This document shows positions 17,125 to 26,847 of a stretch of DNA of 64,000 nucleotides, piece by piece (within the stretch, counting starts at the first letter, position 1; the number at the start of each line of letters is the position of its first letter). Source of the DNA: Candidatus Aegiribacteria sp. MLS_C (GTDB taxonomy: Bacteria; Fermentibacterota; Fermentibacteria; Fermentibacterales; JCC-6); contig LQBI01000032.1 in assembly GCA_002030045.1 (NCBI GenBank), positions 152,487 to 216,486 on the forward strand, in the 5' to 3' direction. The notes under the pieces are model-generated. The model searched no databases. It saw only the letters and a program-made list of their open reading frames with translations, and was not told the origin of the DNA. A program made the position numbers and the translations under genes.

Positions 17125-18645
17125 CTACTCCAGCGATCCAACCTCGGCCTCGACGGCCTCGAGTATCTCGCATGACCTTACGACCTCGGCCATCTTCGTG
17201 TGGTCGGGGTACAGAGGTCTGTCTTCGCCCAGATGGGTTATGTGCTTCCTTATCACTTCGTAAGCCGCGCGGACTCCCCTGCCCGGCCTGTGGTCCCTCT
17301 GGTCCAGACCGTCCGCGGCGGCGATCATCTCGATACCCAGTATCCCGTAGGCGTTATCGAGTATCTGGTGGTTCTGTATGGCTGTGTTCATGCCCATGCT
17401 GACGAAATCCTCCTGGTCCGCGGCTGCGGGTATGGACGCGCAGGCCGATGGGAGCGATAGGGCCCTCTGCTCCACTATGAGCATTCCGGCGGTGTACTGG
17501 CTGAGCATGTGGCCGCTGTACAGACCGGGCTTTTCCGCCAGGAATGGCGTCAGGCCAACTGAAAGGGCCGGGTTGAGTATCCTGTTGAGCCTTCTCTCGG
17601 ACATCACGCAGACCATGGTTATCGCGGCGCCCATCATGTCCATTGGGAGGGAAACCGGGGTTCCCTGGAAGTTGGCTCCGGTGAGCACCAGGTCCTCCTC
17701 GGGGAAGAACACCGGATTGTCGCCCACTCCGTTGAGTTCGGTCTCCACCTGGCTCCTGGCGTAGGCCAGGGCGTCATGGGCCGCTCCTATGACCTGAGGA
17801 GTGCTCCGCATGGAGTAGGCGTCCTGCACCTTCTTCTTGCCGCCCTTCAGGAGTTCGCTGCCATCTATGCACTTCATCAGCGCGCGGGCAGTGCGGACCG
17901 CTCCCGAAAATCCTCTGGCATGGTGGAGCTTCTCGTCGTAGGGCTTGAAATTCGCTATGAGGGCCTCCAGGCTCATGGCAGCGGCTATCTCCGCCTGCTT
18001 GAGCCACCTGTTCATGTCGTGGAGGTGTAGGGTGTTCATGGCGTTCAGGACGTTGGAACCGTTGATTGTGGCGAGACCGTCCCTGGCGTGGAACACCTCG
18101 GGTTCCAGTCCCGCCCTCCTGAGAGCCTCGGCGCCGGACAGCAGTTCGCCATTGTAGTAGGCGCTTCCCTCGCCGATGACCACCAGGGCTATCTGGGACA
18201 TTGGGGCCAGGTCGCCGCACGCACCCACGGAACCCTTCTGACAGACGTAGGGTGTCACTCCCCTGTTGAGCAGTTCCACCAGCATGCGGGTTATCTCCGG
18301 TCTCACGGCGGAGTGACCCTTGGCGTGGACATTGATCCGGGATGCCATGGCCCCCCGGACGTACTCCAACGGGGCCGGGTCGCCTATGCCGGCGGCGTGG
18401 TTGTAGACCAGGTACTTCTGGAACTGCTTCACTTCCTCGTCGGTGAGGAGTGTCTCGGAGAATTCGCCTATACCGGTATTGACACCGTACATTATCTCCT
18501 TCTGGTCAAGCTTCTTCTGGATCATGCCCCTGCAGAACCTGATCCTGTCCTCGGCTTCCTTCGAGAGCTCCACCTTCTCGCCGTGCCTGGCAATTCTGAC
18601 GAGCTTCTCGACCGTGAGTCCGGTACCATCCAGTACGACAGCCAT
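17125..18645 (-). CDS. hutH: histidine ammonia-lyase (HAL/PAL family) with Ala-Cys-Gly MIO site
   Basis: 506 residues, the usual HutH size. Start ATG 18645 with AAGGAG at proper spacing; the longer frame upstream has no support. It deaminates histidine to urocanate (family knowledge). Conserved parts: YGVNTGIGEFSETLL, KGSVGACGDLAPMSQIA, NGSNVLNAMN and FQGTPVSLPMDMMG. The MIO cofactor normally forms from Ala-Ser-Gly; here the triad is Ala-Cys-Gly, so cofactor formation and substrate deserve a check. Cytosolic. It leads an operon with the C25 peptidase (10-base gap) and has its own promoter divergent from the mutL-like gene. Confidence 0.88.
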   Translation of the reverse strand: MAVVLDGTGLTVEKLVRIARHGEKVELSKEAEDRIRFCRGMIQKKLDQKEIMYGVNTGIGEFSETLLTDEEVKQFQKYLVYNHAAGIGDPAPLEYVRGAMASRINVHAKGHSAVRPEITRMLVELLNRGVTPYVCQKGSVGACGDLAPMSQIALVVIGEGSAYYNGELLSGAEALRRAGLEPEVFHARDGLATINGSNVLNAMNTLHLHDMNRWLKQAEIAAAMSLEALIANFKPYDEKLHHARGFSGAVRTARALMKCIDGSELLKGGKKKVQDAYSMRSTPQVIGAAHDALAYARSQVETELNGVGDNPVFFPEEDLVLTGANFQGTPVSLPMDMMGAAITMVCVMSERRLNRILNPALSVGLTPFLAEKPGLYSGHMLSQYTAGMLIVEQRALSLPSACASIPAAADQEDFVSMGMNTAIQNHQILDNAYGILGIEMIAAADGLDQRDHRPGRGVRAAYEVIRKHITHLGEDRPLYPDHTKMAEVVRSCEILEAVEAEVGSLE

Positions 18646-18694
18646 TTGGTCTCCTTCTGGGGATGTTCGATAACTGAGTGCGGTATTCCGTACG

Positions 18695-18723
18695 AACATA
18701 AGGGACGCACCTGAGTTAATCAA
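18695..18723 (-). promoter_or_regulatory. promoter of hutH operon
   Basis: On the minus strand TTGATT (18718-18723), a 17-base spacer and TATGTT (18695-18700), about 50 bases upstream of the hutH ATG. Confidence 0.6.
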
Positions 18724-18757
18724 GTTGCTGCGAGGGCCGGGTGACAGCGCCCGGAGT

Positions 18758-18786
18758 TTGACGGAGGTTCACTTGGTGAGTAATAG
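18758..18786 (+). promoter_or_regulatory. promoter of mutL-like operon
   Basis: TTGACG (18758-18763), exactly 17 bases, TAATAG (18781-18786), about 48 bases before the ATG at 18835. Its -35 is 35 bases from the hutH -35, so the two operons diverge from one short control region. Confidence 0.65.
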
Positions 18787-18834
18787 TGATGGGCATGTTC
18801 GATCGCGGGAGGCACCGGGACTGAAGGGGCACCA

Positions 18835-21684
18835 ATGGATGAATACGGGCGGAGAACGGGATACCTGATAATCACCGATGTCGGGAGCACCACCACAAAG
18901 GCCATGCTGCTCAGAAGAGGGAATGGGGGCCGTCTAGAGCCGGCGGCCGAAAGCAGGGTGCCCACCACCGTTGAGAAACCCTTCGAGGACGTCTGCATAG
19001 GCGTAGGGAGGGCGGTGGAACGACTGGAAGCCGCTACCGGGGAGAAACTCTCCAGGGGAGGTGGCATGCCGGCGGTCCCCTACCTTTCAACAAGCTCCGC
19101 CGGAGGGGGCCTTCAGATGATAGTCTTCGGGCTTACCTCCGTGGAGACCGGCAGAATAGCCGAGAACACTGCGAGCAACGCGGGAGGTGTCGTTCTGAGG
19201 ACCATCTCGATCGACGACGATCTGCAGGCGGTGGAACAGATGATGATCATACAGGACCTGCATCCGGACATGATCATGCTGGCCGGGGGCACCGACGGCG
19301 GCGCGATAGCCGGTGTGGTCAGGCTGGCTGAAATCCTTGCCCTCTCGAACCCCCGGCCCAAGTTCAGACAGGACATGAAGATTCCCCTGGTCTACTGCGG
19401 GAACAGTGAAGCCAGGTCCTTCGTTGGTGAGATACTGGAGGAGGTTTTCGAGGTCCACGCGGTCGACAACGTCAGACCCTCACTGGAGGAAACGAACATG
19501 GAACCGGCCAGGCGGGAGGTCCACCGGCTCTTCATGGAGAACGTCATGGAACGGGCTCCCGGTTACTCGAAGCTCAAGCCCTACGTGATATCCGACATAC
19601 TCCCGACACCGGCGGGAGTCGAGAACATCATGCGTCTGTACAGCGAACGGACCGGCGAGAACGTCCTGATGATCGACATGGGAGGCGCGACCACCGACGT
19701 CTTCTCCTGCATCACGGGCGAGTACAACCGGACCGTGGCTGCCAATACCGGCATGAGCTACTCCATCTCGAACATCCTCAGGAGATCTGGTATGGAGAGG
19801 GTGACGGGGCATCTTCCGGGAACGTTCACGGAGGACGCCGTAAGGGACTACATCTACAACAAGACCATATGCCCCACCTACGTCCCCTCCACTCCCGGCG
19901 AGGTTCTTACCGAACAGGCCGTCGCCATATGCGGTATCGAGACCTCATGGCGGGAACACCTGGATGCCAGCTGCAGTACCGTGAGGGCAGGCTTCATGGA
20001 CCGCATGAGGGCCAGGGTGAGGAAGGAGTTCGAGGAGACGTTCAGCACTTCGAAGAACTCAACGTTCAGCCTGTCGGACATCGACATCATAATAGGCTCC
20101 GGAGGAGTGATCTCACATGCCGCCCGTGACCGGGCGTTCTGGATGCTGGCCGAGGGCTTCAGGCCCTACGGCGTTACCTGCCTCGCCGTGGACAGGGATT
20201 TCAGGGCCCCGCATCTCGGCATCCTTTCGGAGATAGACGGGGATGAGGCTCTCAGGATCTTCCAGGACCGGTGCATGGAGAGGACGGGATGGGTGGTGGC
20301 ACCCTTCGGTGATTTCGATGAGGGGGACAGGGTGCTGTCCGTCCGCGACCTGGACACCGGCGGGGTTACCGTGCTCGACTACGGCGGACTGCTATACCTG
20401 CCCCGCGGAGGCAACCTGGAATTCCGGCCGGAGAGCGATGCGTCACTGGGGAATTCCGATGACAGGCTCCTCACTGAGCTTCCGGTCCTGGTGGACTGCC
20501 GCAACAGGGGAGAGAAAGCTTCCGGAGTGACGCTGGCAGGCGCCGGCGCCGGCGCATTTTCCCACGGAGAGGTGCGGGAATTCAGCAGTTCCATGGATCC
20601 CGGGCACGGTGGACTGGAAACCGGGGAATGGGAGAGGGAGTACCGCCTTCCCTACAGCGGATCGATAATGGTGGAAACCGGCGACCGGGTGGAACCGGGC
20701 AGCGTACTCGGTGAGAACAGGTACTCGCCTCCCAGGCTGTACATCATCGACCTCAACAGGATACCGGGATACGACCGTCACCTGTCACCGGAGGAAATAA
20801 GGGACGGGCTTCTGGTCAGCGAGGGGGACAGGATACGGATGGACCAGCCACTCTACGAGGTCCACAGGAAGGGCCTGACAGGTTTCGACTTCACGTTCCG
20901 GTCAACGGTCGGAGGAATGGTGACCCGAATAGAGAAGAACGGTATTATCATAGTAAGGGAGATACAGGACTACGATGGAAAGCCCCACGAGGTGGACATA
21001 GCGGGTCCGCTGGGAATAAGACCCGGGCATATCGGGGCATACCTCAAGAGAAAGGAGGGGGACTTCGTGGAATCAGACCAGGTCCTGGCATCGGACATTT
21101 CCGCAGGCAGGGCGGTCATGGTGAAGTCCCCGACAACCGGGCTCATCAGGAAGGTTGACAGGAGGAACGGGACCGTGACCGTGCAGTACGAACTGAAACC
21201 GGTAAGGATGGTATCACATGTCAGCGGAGAGGTGGCCGAGATCTTTCCCGAACAAGGTGTCAGGCTTCGGGGAAGCGGACCCAGGCTCACCGGAAGGATA
21301 GGCTTCGGCGGCGAGACCAGCGGCACTCTTGCTGAAATGATCGAGGGAGCGTCATCCCCTTCTGACAGGGGCAGGATCCTTTTCACTGCGAAACCGGTGG
21401 ACCTCGACACGCTCAGATCAGCATCCGACGCAGGCGTCGCTGGGATGATAGCTCCGACCATACCCGCTTCTGACTGGTACCGGTACCTCGGCAGTGAGCT
21501 GGGAGTGGCGGTCACCGGAGACGAGGGCACGCCCTTCACCCTGGTCCTGACCGCGGGTTTCGGCCTCAGGGAGATGGACGGGGAATGCTCGGGACTGCTG
21601 AGGGGCTCGGTGGGCAAACGGGTCTGCATATCCGGCAGGACGCAGATACGGGCCGGTGTTACAAGACCATGGGTGATGCTGTGA
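18835..21684 (+). CDS. MutL-like (glutamate mutase-associated) ATPase with long C-terminal extension
   Basis: 949 residues. Residues 8-470 match the MutL family found beside B12-dependent glutamate mutase: actin-like phosphate loops ITDVGSTTTKAML and NVLMIDMGGATTDVFS, plus LAGGTDGGAIAGVVRLAEIL. The remaining ~480 residues contain several hammerhead-like beta segments (VETGDRVEPGSVLGEN, VSEGDRIRMDQPLYEV, KEGDFVESDQVLAS) as in biotinyl/lipoyl-type or sandwich-hybrid folds, but without a modifiable MKM lysine. The proposed role is reactivation or assembly of a cobamide mutase; no mutase subunits are in the window. Divergent from hutH, consistent with histidine to glutamate to mutase fermentation (inference). 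Confidence 0.82.
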   Translation: MDEYGRRTGYLIITDVGSTTTKAMLLRRGNGGRLEPAAESRVPTTVEKPFEDVCIGVGRAVERLEAATGEKLSRGGGMPAVPYLSTSSAGGGLQMIVFGLTSVETGRIAENTASNAGGVVLRTISIDDDLQAVEQMMIIQDLHPDMIMLAGGTDGGAIAGVVRLAEILALSNPRPKFRQDMKIPLVYCGNSEARSFVGEILEEVFEVHAVDNVRPSLEETNMEPARREVHRLFMENVMERAPGYSKLKPYVISDILPTPAGVENIMRLYSERTGENVLMIDMGGATTDVFSCITGEYNRTVAANTGMSYSISNILRRSGMERVTGHLPGTFTEDAVRDYIYNKTICPTYVPSTPGEVLTEQAVAICGIETSWREHLDASCSTVRAGFMDRMRARVRKEFEETFSTSKNSTFSLSDIDIIIGSGGVISHAARDRAFWMLAEGFRPYGVTCLAVDRDFRAPHLGILSEIDGDEALRIFQDRCMERTGWVVAPFGDFDEGDRVLSVRDLDTGGVTVLDYGGLLYLPRGGNLEFRPESDASLGNSDDRLLTELPVLVDCRNRGEKASGVTLAGAGAGAFSHGEVREFSSSMDPGHGGLETGEWEREYRLPYSGSIMVETGDRVEPGSVLGENRYSPPRLYIIDLNRIPGYDRHLSPEEIRDGLLVSEGDRIRMDQPLYEVHRKGLTGFDFTFRSTVGGMVTRIEKNGIIIVREIQDYDGKPHEVDIAGPLGIRPGHIGAYLKRKEGDFVESDQVLASDISAGRAVMVKSPTTGLIRKVDRRNGTVTVQYELKPVRMVSHVSGEVAEIFPEQGVRLRGSGPRLTGRIGFGGETSGTLAEMIEGASSPSDRGRILFTAKPVDLDTLRSASDAGVAGMIAPTIPASDWYRYLGSELGVAVTGDEGTPFTLVLTAGFGLREMDGECSGLLRGSVGKRVCISGRTQIRAGVTRPWVML

Positions 21685-22667
21685 CCGGCGCCGGCGGTAC
21701 CCCTCCATCGGTGGTCTTCGGGCCCGTACCCTCCCGCAGACTCGGGAGGAGCATGGGCATCAACAATATACCCTCAAAACACTGCAGCTACAGCTGTGTC
21801 TACTGCCAGGTGGGCAGGACGACGAACATGTCCGTCACCAGGAGAGTGTTCTACGACCCCGACAGTATCCTGCGTGAGTTGACGGAAAAGCTCGATGAAG
21901 TGAGGGCAGGCGGGGATGCCGTCGACTACGTCACTGTGGTACCTGACGGAGAACCCACCCTAGACATTAACCTGGGCCGCCTTCTGGACGGTATCAATTC
22001 AACGGGCGTACCCTCGGCCGTCATATCCAATTCCTCGCTGATCACGTACCCTGATGTGAGAGAGGAACTCATGAGATCCTCATGGGTATCCCTGAAGGCG
22101 GACGGTGTCCGTACGGAGGTCTGGAAGGCCGTGGACAGACCCCATGGAGCACTCCGCCTGGAAAACATACTCGAAGGCATAATGGAGTTCTCCCGGGACC
22201 ATTCCGGTAGACTGGTCACCGAGACGATGCTGGTGGAGGGGATGAACACCGGTACACGGGACCTGGAGGCTCTGGCGGACTTCCTCGCGAAAGTCGGACC
22301 GGCGACGGTATACCTGTCCGTGCCCTCTCGACCCCCGGCCGAGCCGGGGATAGGCCCTCCCTCCACGGAGACCCTGAACCGGGCGTACCAGATACTGGCG
22401 TCCAGGCTCGAGAATGTCGAGTACCTGACCGGCTACGAGGGTGAGGATTTCTCCAGGAGCGGCGAGCTGGTCGCCGGCCTGCTGTCCATACTGGCGGTCC
22501 ATCCGATGAGGGAGAGCGCCGTCCTGCGCTACCTGTCCGACGTGAAGGACCCGGAGGCGAAGCTCGGTGAACTGGTGAGAGATGGACTGGTCGGCCGTGA
22601 GGTGCATCTCGGGGAGGTCTACTACCTGCTCAGGCCCCCGGCGTCTTCCGACGGATCCGGGGGCTGA
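21669..22667 (+). CDS. radical SAM protein (COG0731 / TYW1-related type)
   Basis: 332 residues. FGPVPSRRLGRSMGINNIP is followed by the [4Fe-4S] site CSYSCVYCQVG (CxxxCxxC), then VVPDGEPTLDINLGRL, the family's GEPTL motif. The C-terminal 70 residues look like a winged helix (HPMRESAVLRYLSDV). It overlaps the mutL-like gene by 16 bases from ATG 21669, or by 3-4 bases from GTG 21681; both are plausible. Substrate unknown; its coupling to MutL suggests a job near the mutase or its cofactor. Confidence 0.85.
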   Translation: MGDAVTGAGGTPPSVVFGPVPSRRLGRSMGINNIPSKHCSYSCVYCQVGRTTNMSVTRRVFYDPDSILRELTEKLDEVRAGGDAVDYVTVVPDGEPTLDINLGRLLDGINSTGVPSAVISNSSLITYPDVREELMRSSWVSLKADGVRTEVWKAVDRPHGALRLENILEGIMEFSRDHSGRLVTETMLVEGMNTGTRDLEALADFLAKVGPATVYLSVPSRPPAEPGIGPPSTETLNRAYQILASRLENVEYLTGYEGEDFSRSGELVAGLLSILAVHPMRESAVLRYLSDVKDPEAKLGELVRDGLVGREVHLGEVYYLLRPPASSDGSGG

Positions 22668-22684
22668 GCAGGAGCTGAGGCGCG

Positions 22685-25600
22685 CTAGCCGCAGCTGGGT
22701 TTGCTGTTCCTCCTGAAGTGCTTGTAGCACCCGAAGATGACGTATATGCAGGGCTCCACCACCAGTGTCAGGAGCGTTGCAACCACCATTCCGCCTATGA
22801 CGGTGATCGCCATGGGCGACCAGTTCTCGGCGCCCTCGCCGAGACCCAGAGCAAGGGGCAGCATGGCCAGGATGGTGGTCAGCGCCGTCATCAGGATGGG
22901 CCGCATCCTTGTTGTTGCCGCCGCCACGATGGCCTCGGCTATCTCCATCCCCCTCCTTCTGAGCTGGTTAGCGTAGTCTACCATCACTATGCCGTTGTTC
23001 ACCACGATGCCCGCCAGCATGAGCATGCCCACGATGGCCATCACCGAGAGGGGGGTCGAAGTCACGAAGAGACCCAGGGCCACGCCGATGAAGGCAAGGG
23101 GCAGGGTGAAGATGATGATGAAGGGCTCGAGGAAGGACTCGAACTGGCCCGCCATGACCATGTAGACCAGGAAGGCGGCAACGATGATGGCTATGCCGAG
23201 GTACATGAAGGTCTCCCTCTGGTCCTCCATCTCGCCACCCATCTCGTACCTGAAGCCGGTTGTGTCCATTCCCCTCAGAGCGGACATGACCCTGGAAGCG
23301 ACCGCCCCCAGGGAGGCTCCCCTGGCGACATCGCACGATATGGTCACCATCCTCGTCTGGTCGGTCCTGGTGATCACGTTGGAGATCATGCGCTGTTCCA
23401 GCCTGCCGAAGAAGATCAGGGGCCTGCCCAGTACCGAAGCGTACTCCAGGTCCTCCCTGGAGTCCCTCATCTCCTCGGGAAGCCTTACATGTATGCCGAA
23501 CTCCTCGTCGTCCTCCCGGTATACGCTGGCCTCGGTCCCCTGGAACGAGTACCTGACATCCATGGCTACCTGCCGGCTGGTGACTCCGGACAGGCCCATC
23601 CTCACGGGGTCGGGGACAAAGGAGTATTCCGGAATACGGTCCTCCATGGAGGTAGTCGGATCCACGACTCCGTCTATGGCGGACAGTCCGTCCCTGATCT
23701 CCTCCGCCTTCTCGTAGAGGCTCTCGAGGTTGTCGCCGTAGAGGGATATCTCGATGGCGGCCCCGCCCATCATGGCCATGCCGCCCTCGGTCGAGTAATC
23801 CACCCCCGGCATGCTCCTGAGCGCTTCCCTTATCCTGTCCCGGTATTCGAACATCGAGGTGCTCCGGCGGCTTGAAGGAGTGAGCCTGATCCTCATCATC
23901 GCCGCGTTGGAGCCGCTGGAACCGAATATTGCCATCACTCCCTCGGATTCTCCAACCGTGCTGAACACCGCCATGAGGTCCTCCGGGGCAACGATGGCCT
24001 GCACGGAGTCCTCCAGCGAACTCACGACCCGGTCGGTGACCTCCAGGCTGGTGCCGATGGGCAGCTCAATGTCCAGCATGAGGAAACCGTCGTCGGACTC
24101 GGGAAAGAATTCCGAGGGGAGCCTGCCCATGAGGAGCACGGCAAGTACGAAGGCCCCGGCTGTGGACAAGAGCACCAGCTTCTTGTGACTTATCGCCCAC
24201 GACGCCAGCCGGCCGTACCTGCCCTCCAGTCTCTCCACCGACGACTGGAGCCTGGCGGGAACCGTCCCGGGCCTGTGACTCGGGACGAGCCTCCTGACCC
24301 ATGAGGAGACCAGCGGTACAAGGCTCAGCGCAACGAAGAGGGATACGGTCAGACTGAAGGTGATGGTCAGCACCATCTCCTTGAAGAGCTGACCCGCCAG
24401 GCCGGGCACGAATAGTATGGGCACGAACACCGCCAGGGTGGTCATGGTGGATGCCGTTATGGCGTTGGATACCTCCAGGGCTCCGTTCACAGCTGCATCG
24501 ATCGGGGACTCACCACTCTCCCTGTGCCTGAAGATGTTCTCCAGCACGACTATGGAGTTGTCCACCAGCAGGCCGATGGCCAGGGCCAGTCCCGCAAGGG
24601 AGATGAGGTTCAGCTGTACGCCGGTGAAGTGCATCACCGCGAAGGTCACGAAGACGGATATGGGTATCGCCAGTCCCGCGATGGATGATCCCCTCCAGGA
24701 ACGGAGGAAGAAGAGCAGCACCAGGAACGCCAGTATACTGGCCTCCACCGCGGTGTTGCCCAGGTTTCCGATGGCCATCTCGATGAATTCCGACTGGTCG
24801 AAGAGTATCACGGGTGTGAGCACTCCGCGATAGTCCCGCTCGATCTCGTCCAGCTGGTTCCGTATACTGGCGCACACGTTCACCGTGTTCGCATCGGAGC
24901 GCTTGTTCATGTACATGGAGATAGAGGGCTCGCCGTTGAACCTCACGTACTGCAGCACCTCGGCCTCTCCGTCCTCCACCGTGGCTATGTCCCTCAGCAG
25001 CACCGGGGTTGTGCCGTTCATTCCCACCACCAGCTGCTCGATCTCCTCGATGCTGTGGAAGGCCGACTCGATCCTGATGCTCATGTTGAGCCCGCCGGAA
25101 TCGATCCTGCCCGCAGGGGTGTTGTTCCTTACTGCGGAGAGGACGCCCACCACCTGGGAGACCGTGATCCCGGTGTCCATCATGGCCTCCGGCCTTACGG
25201 TGACGTTGATCTGGCGCTCCCGTCCGCCCACCGTCACCGCGGAACCGACACCGTCGAGCCTGCTGAACAGCGGCTCTATCTCTTCGTGTATCAGCGTCCT
25301 GAGATCGAAATCGTTCAGTACCTCGCTGCTGAATCCCACGTACAGGACCGGCTGCATGCTGGGGTCCAGGGCGAATATCAGGGGTTCGCTGGCATCTTCG
25401 GGCAGCGCCGCCTCGAACATGTCCAGCTGTCTCCGGACGTCGGTCTCCGCCTGTTCCAGGCTGTGCCCCCAGTTGAACTCGGCGGTTACGACGCTTATGC
25501 CGGGACGGGAGGTGGAGGTTATCTTCTTCACGTTCGACACCCTGGCCAGAGCCTGCTCCAGTGGATCGGTGACCAGGTTCTCTATCTCCTCCGGTCCGGC

Positions 25601-25759
25601 ACCCTCCATGGTGCTGAGGACCATTATCATCGGGAACTCCATGTCGGGATACATGTCCACTCCCAGCTGGGTCAAGCCGAATACCCCGGCTCCGAACACC
25701 CCGATGAAGAGCATCAGGAAGGTGACCCGGCGGCGGACCGAGAGTTCCGGAAGCCTCAT
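22685..25759 (-). CDS. RND efflux pump, inner-membrane transporter
   Basis: 1024 residues, the usual AcrB/HAE-type length, with twelve predicted membrane helices in two halves and two large periplasmic loops. Typical pieces: GVFGLTQLGVDMYPDMEFPM at the N-terminus, GLALAIGLLVDNSIVVLENI in TM4 and AIVGMLMLAGIVVNNGIVMVDY in TM10 (22980-23040). TM4 has VDNSIVV in place of the VDDAIVV of AcrB-type drug pumps, as in many HAE2-like exporters. ATGA overlap with the adaptor gene. Substrate unknown. Confidence 0.95.
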   Translation of the reverse strand: MRLPELSVRRRVTFLMLFIGVFGAGVFGLTQLGVDMYPDMEFPMIMVLSTMEGAGPEEIENLVTDPLEQALARVSNVKKITSTSRPGISVVTAEFNWGHSLEQAETDVRRQLDMFEAALPEDASEPLIFALDPSMQPVLYVGFSSEVLNDFDLRTLIHEEIEPLFSRLDGVGSAVTVGGRERQINVTVRPEAMMDTGITVSQVVGVLSAVRNNTPAGRIDSGGLNMSIRIESAFHSIEEIEQLVVGMNGTTPVLLRDIATVEDGEAEVLQYVRFNGEPSISMYMNKRSDANTVNVCASIRNQLDEIERDYRGVLTPVILFDQSEFIEMAIGNLGNTAVEASILAFLVLLFFLRSWRGSSIAGLAIPISVFVTFAVMHFTGVQLNLISLAGLALAIGLLVDNSIVVLENIFRHRESGESPIDAAVNGALEVSNAITASTMTTLAVFVPILFVPGLAGQLFKEMVLTITFSLTVSLFVALSLVPLVSSWVRRLVPSHRPGTVPARLQSSVERLEGRYGRLASWAISHKKLVLLSTAGAFVLAVLLMGRLPSEFFPESDDGFLMLDIELPIGTSLEVTDRVVSSLEDSVQAIVAPEDLMAVFSTVGESEGVMAIFGSSGSNAAMMRIRLTPSSRRSTSMFEYRDRIREALRSMPGVDYSTEGGMAMMGGAAIEISLYGDNLESLYEKAEEIRDGLSAIDGVVDPTTSMEDRIPEYSFVPDPVRMGLSGVTSRQVAMDVRYSFQGTEASVYREDDEEFGIHVRLPEEMRDSREDLEYASVLGRPLIFFGRLEQRMISNVITRTDQTRMVTISCDVARGASLGAVASRVMSALRGMDTTGFRYEMGGEMEDQRETFMYLGIAIIVAAFLVYMVMAGQFESFLEPFIIIFTLPLAFIGVALGLFVTSTPLSVMAIVGMLMLAGIVVNNGIVMVDYANQLRRRGMEIAEAIVAAATTRMRPILMTALTTILAMLPLALGLGEGAENWSPMAITVIGGMVVATLLTLVVEPCIYVIFGCYKHFRRNSKPSCG

Positions 25760-26847
25760 CGTTCCACCACTTCAACCTTCGCCCCGTCCTGAAGCATCGA
25801 CTGACCGCGGACCACCAGAGAATCACCGAAGGAAAGACCTCCGGTCACCTCAACACTGCCGTCGCTGGATATTCCCACCTCGACGTCCCTTATGACGGCG
25901 ACCCCGTTCTCGATCACCGCAACCTGGAAACCCCTCTGGGTCCTTCTGAGCACCGACTCCTCCACTACCACGGTGTTTTCCCGGGTCTCGGTGAGGACGG
26001 CCACCCTTCCGGCCATGCCGGGCCTCAGACGGCCCCTGGTCTCGTCGAACCTCACCTCGACAGGTACAAGGCCGCTCGTTCGGTCAACGGTGCCCGAGGC
26101 TGATGTCACGATGCCGGGGAACGACTCGTTGTCCAGGGCGCCCACGGTGATGTAGGCAGGAAGACCGGGGCTGAGCTTCAGAAGGTCCTCCTCCGGAAGC
26201 AGTATTCTCGCCACGATGGCCGAATTGCTGGATATGGAGACAAGGGGCGTATTCGCGGAGGAATTGCCCTCCCTGGCCCATATCCTTCCGATGCGTCCAT
26301 CGAAGGGTGCCGTTATCCAGGAATTCTCCCTCGCTGTCCTGGCCTGGGCGTATCCGGCCCTGGCCTGGCTCAGCTGGGCCTGGGCCGCTTCCAGGGCCGC
26401 TCCGGCGGACTCCACCTGCTGCGCGCTGGCCCCTCCGGCCTCGTACAGTGACTGCAGACGCTGGTAGTTGCTCTCGGCGTTGTCCACATTTGCCTGGGCA
26501 GCGCCAATGCTTGCCACGGCGCTGGCGGTGCCGGCGCTGGCCTGCTGGTCGGTGTTGAGCCGCACGAGCCTCTCCCCCGCCGTCACGCTGTCACCCTCGG
26601 AGACCATCACTTCCTCGACCTTTCCCGGGGTCATGGCGTAGATGAGGGCTTCCTCGATACCCTCTACCCTGGCGCTGGCGTACGCCACACTGGATATCTC
26701 CCCGGGCTGCACCACCTCCGCCGAAACCCTTACCGGGGGCCTCTCCTCGGACTGACTTTCCGGGCGCCTGCCGCAGAGGACCATGGATGCCGCCGCCACG
26801 ACGAAAACAACAGCAAGTACTATCCCGACGGGTTTCTTACTACTCAT
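25756..26847 (-). CDS. RND efflux pump, periplasmic adaptor (MFP)
   Basis: 363 residues. Signal anchor (GIVLAVVFVVAAASMVLCG), then the lipoyl half-motifs EVMVSEGDSVTAGERLVRL and WITAPFDGRIGRIWAREGNS around a helical hairpin (residues 90-165, rich in Ala and Gln), then beta-barrel and membrane-proximal domains (LLPEEDLLKLSPGLPAYI). It bridges the RND pump and the TolC-like channel. It overlaps the outer-membrane gene by 8 bases upstream and the pump by 4 downstream. Confidence 0.94.
   Translation of the reverse strand: MSSKKPVGIVLAVVFVVAAASMVLCGRRPESQSEERPPVRVSAEVVQPGEISSVAYASARVEGIEEALIYAMTPGKVEEVMVSEGDSVTAGERLVRLNTDQQASAGTASAVASIGAAQANVDNAESNYQRLQSLYEAGGASAQQVESAGAALEAAQAQLSQARAGYAQARTARENSWITAPFDGRIGRIWAREGNSSANTPLVSISSNSAIVARILLPEEDLLKLSPGLPAYITVGALDNESFPGIVTSASGTVDRTSGLVPVEVRFDETRGRLRPGMAGRVAVLTETRENTVVVEESVLRRTQRGFQVAVIENGVAVIRDVEVGISSDGSVEVTGGLSFGDSLVVRGQSMLQDGAKVEVVER

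Noticed and set aside
22634..22664. Terminator at the end of the radical SAM gene
   Set aside because: An 8-bp GC stem exists inside the last codons but no T-tract follows on either strand, so I did not annotate it.
22718..23875. 385-codon open frame opposite the RND pump gene
   Set aside because: His/Gly/Asp-rich translation without domains, antisense to a clear RND transporter.
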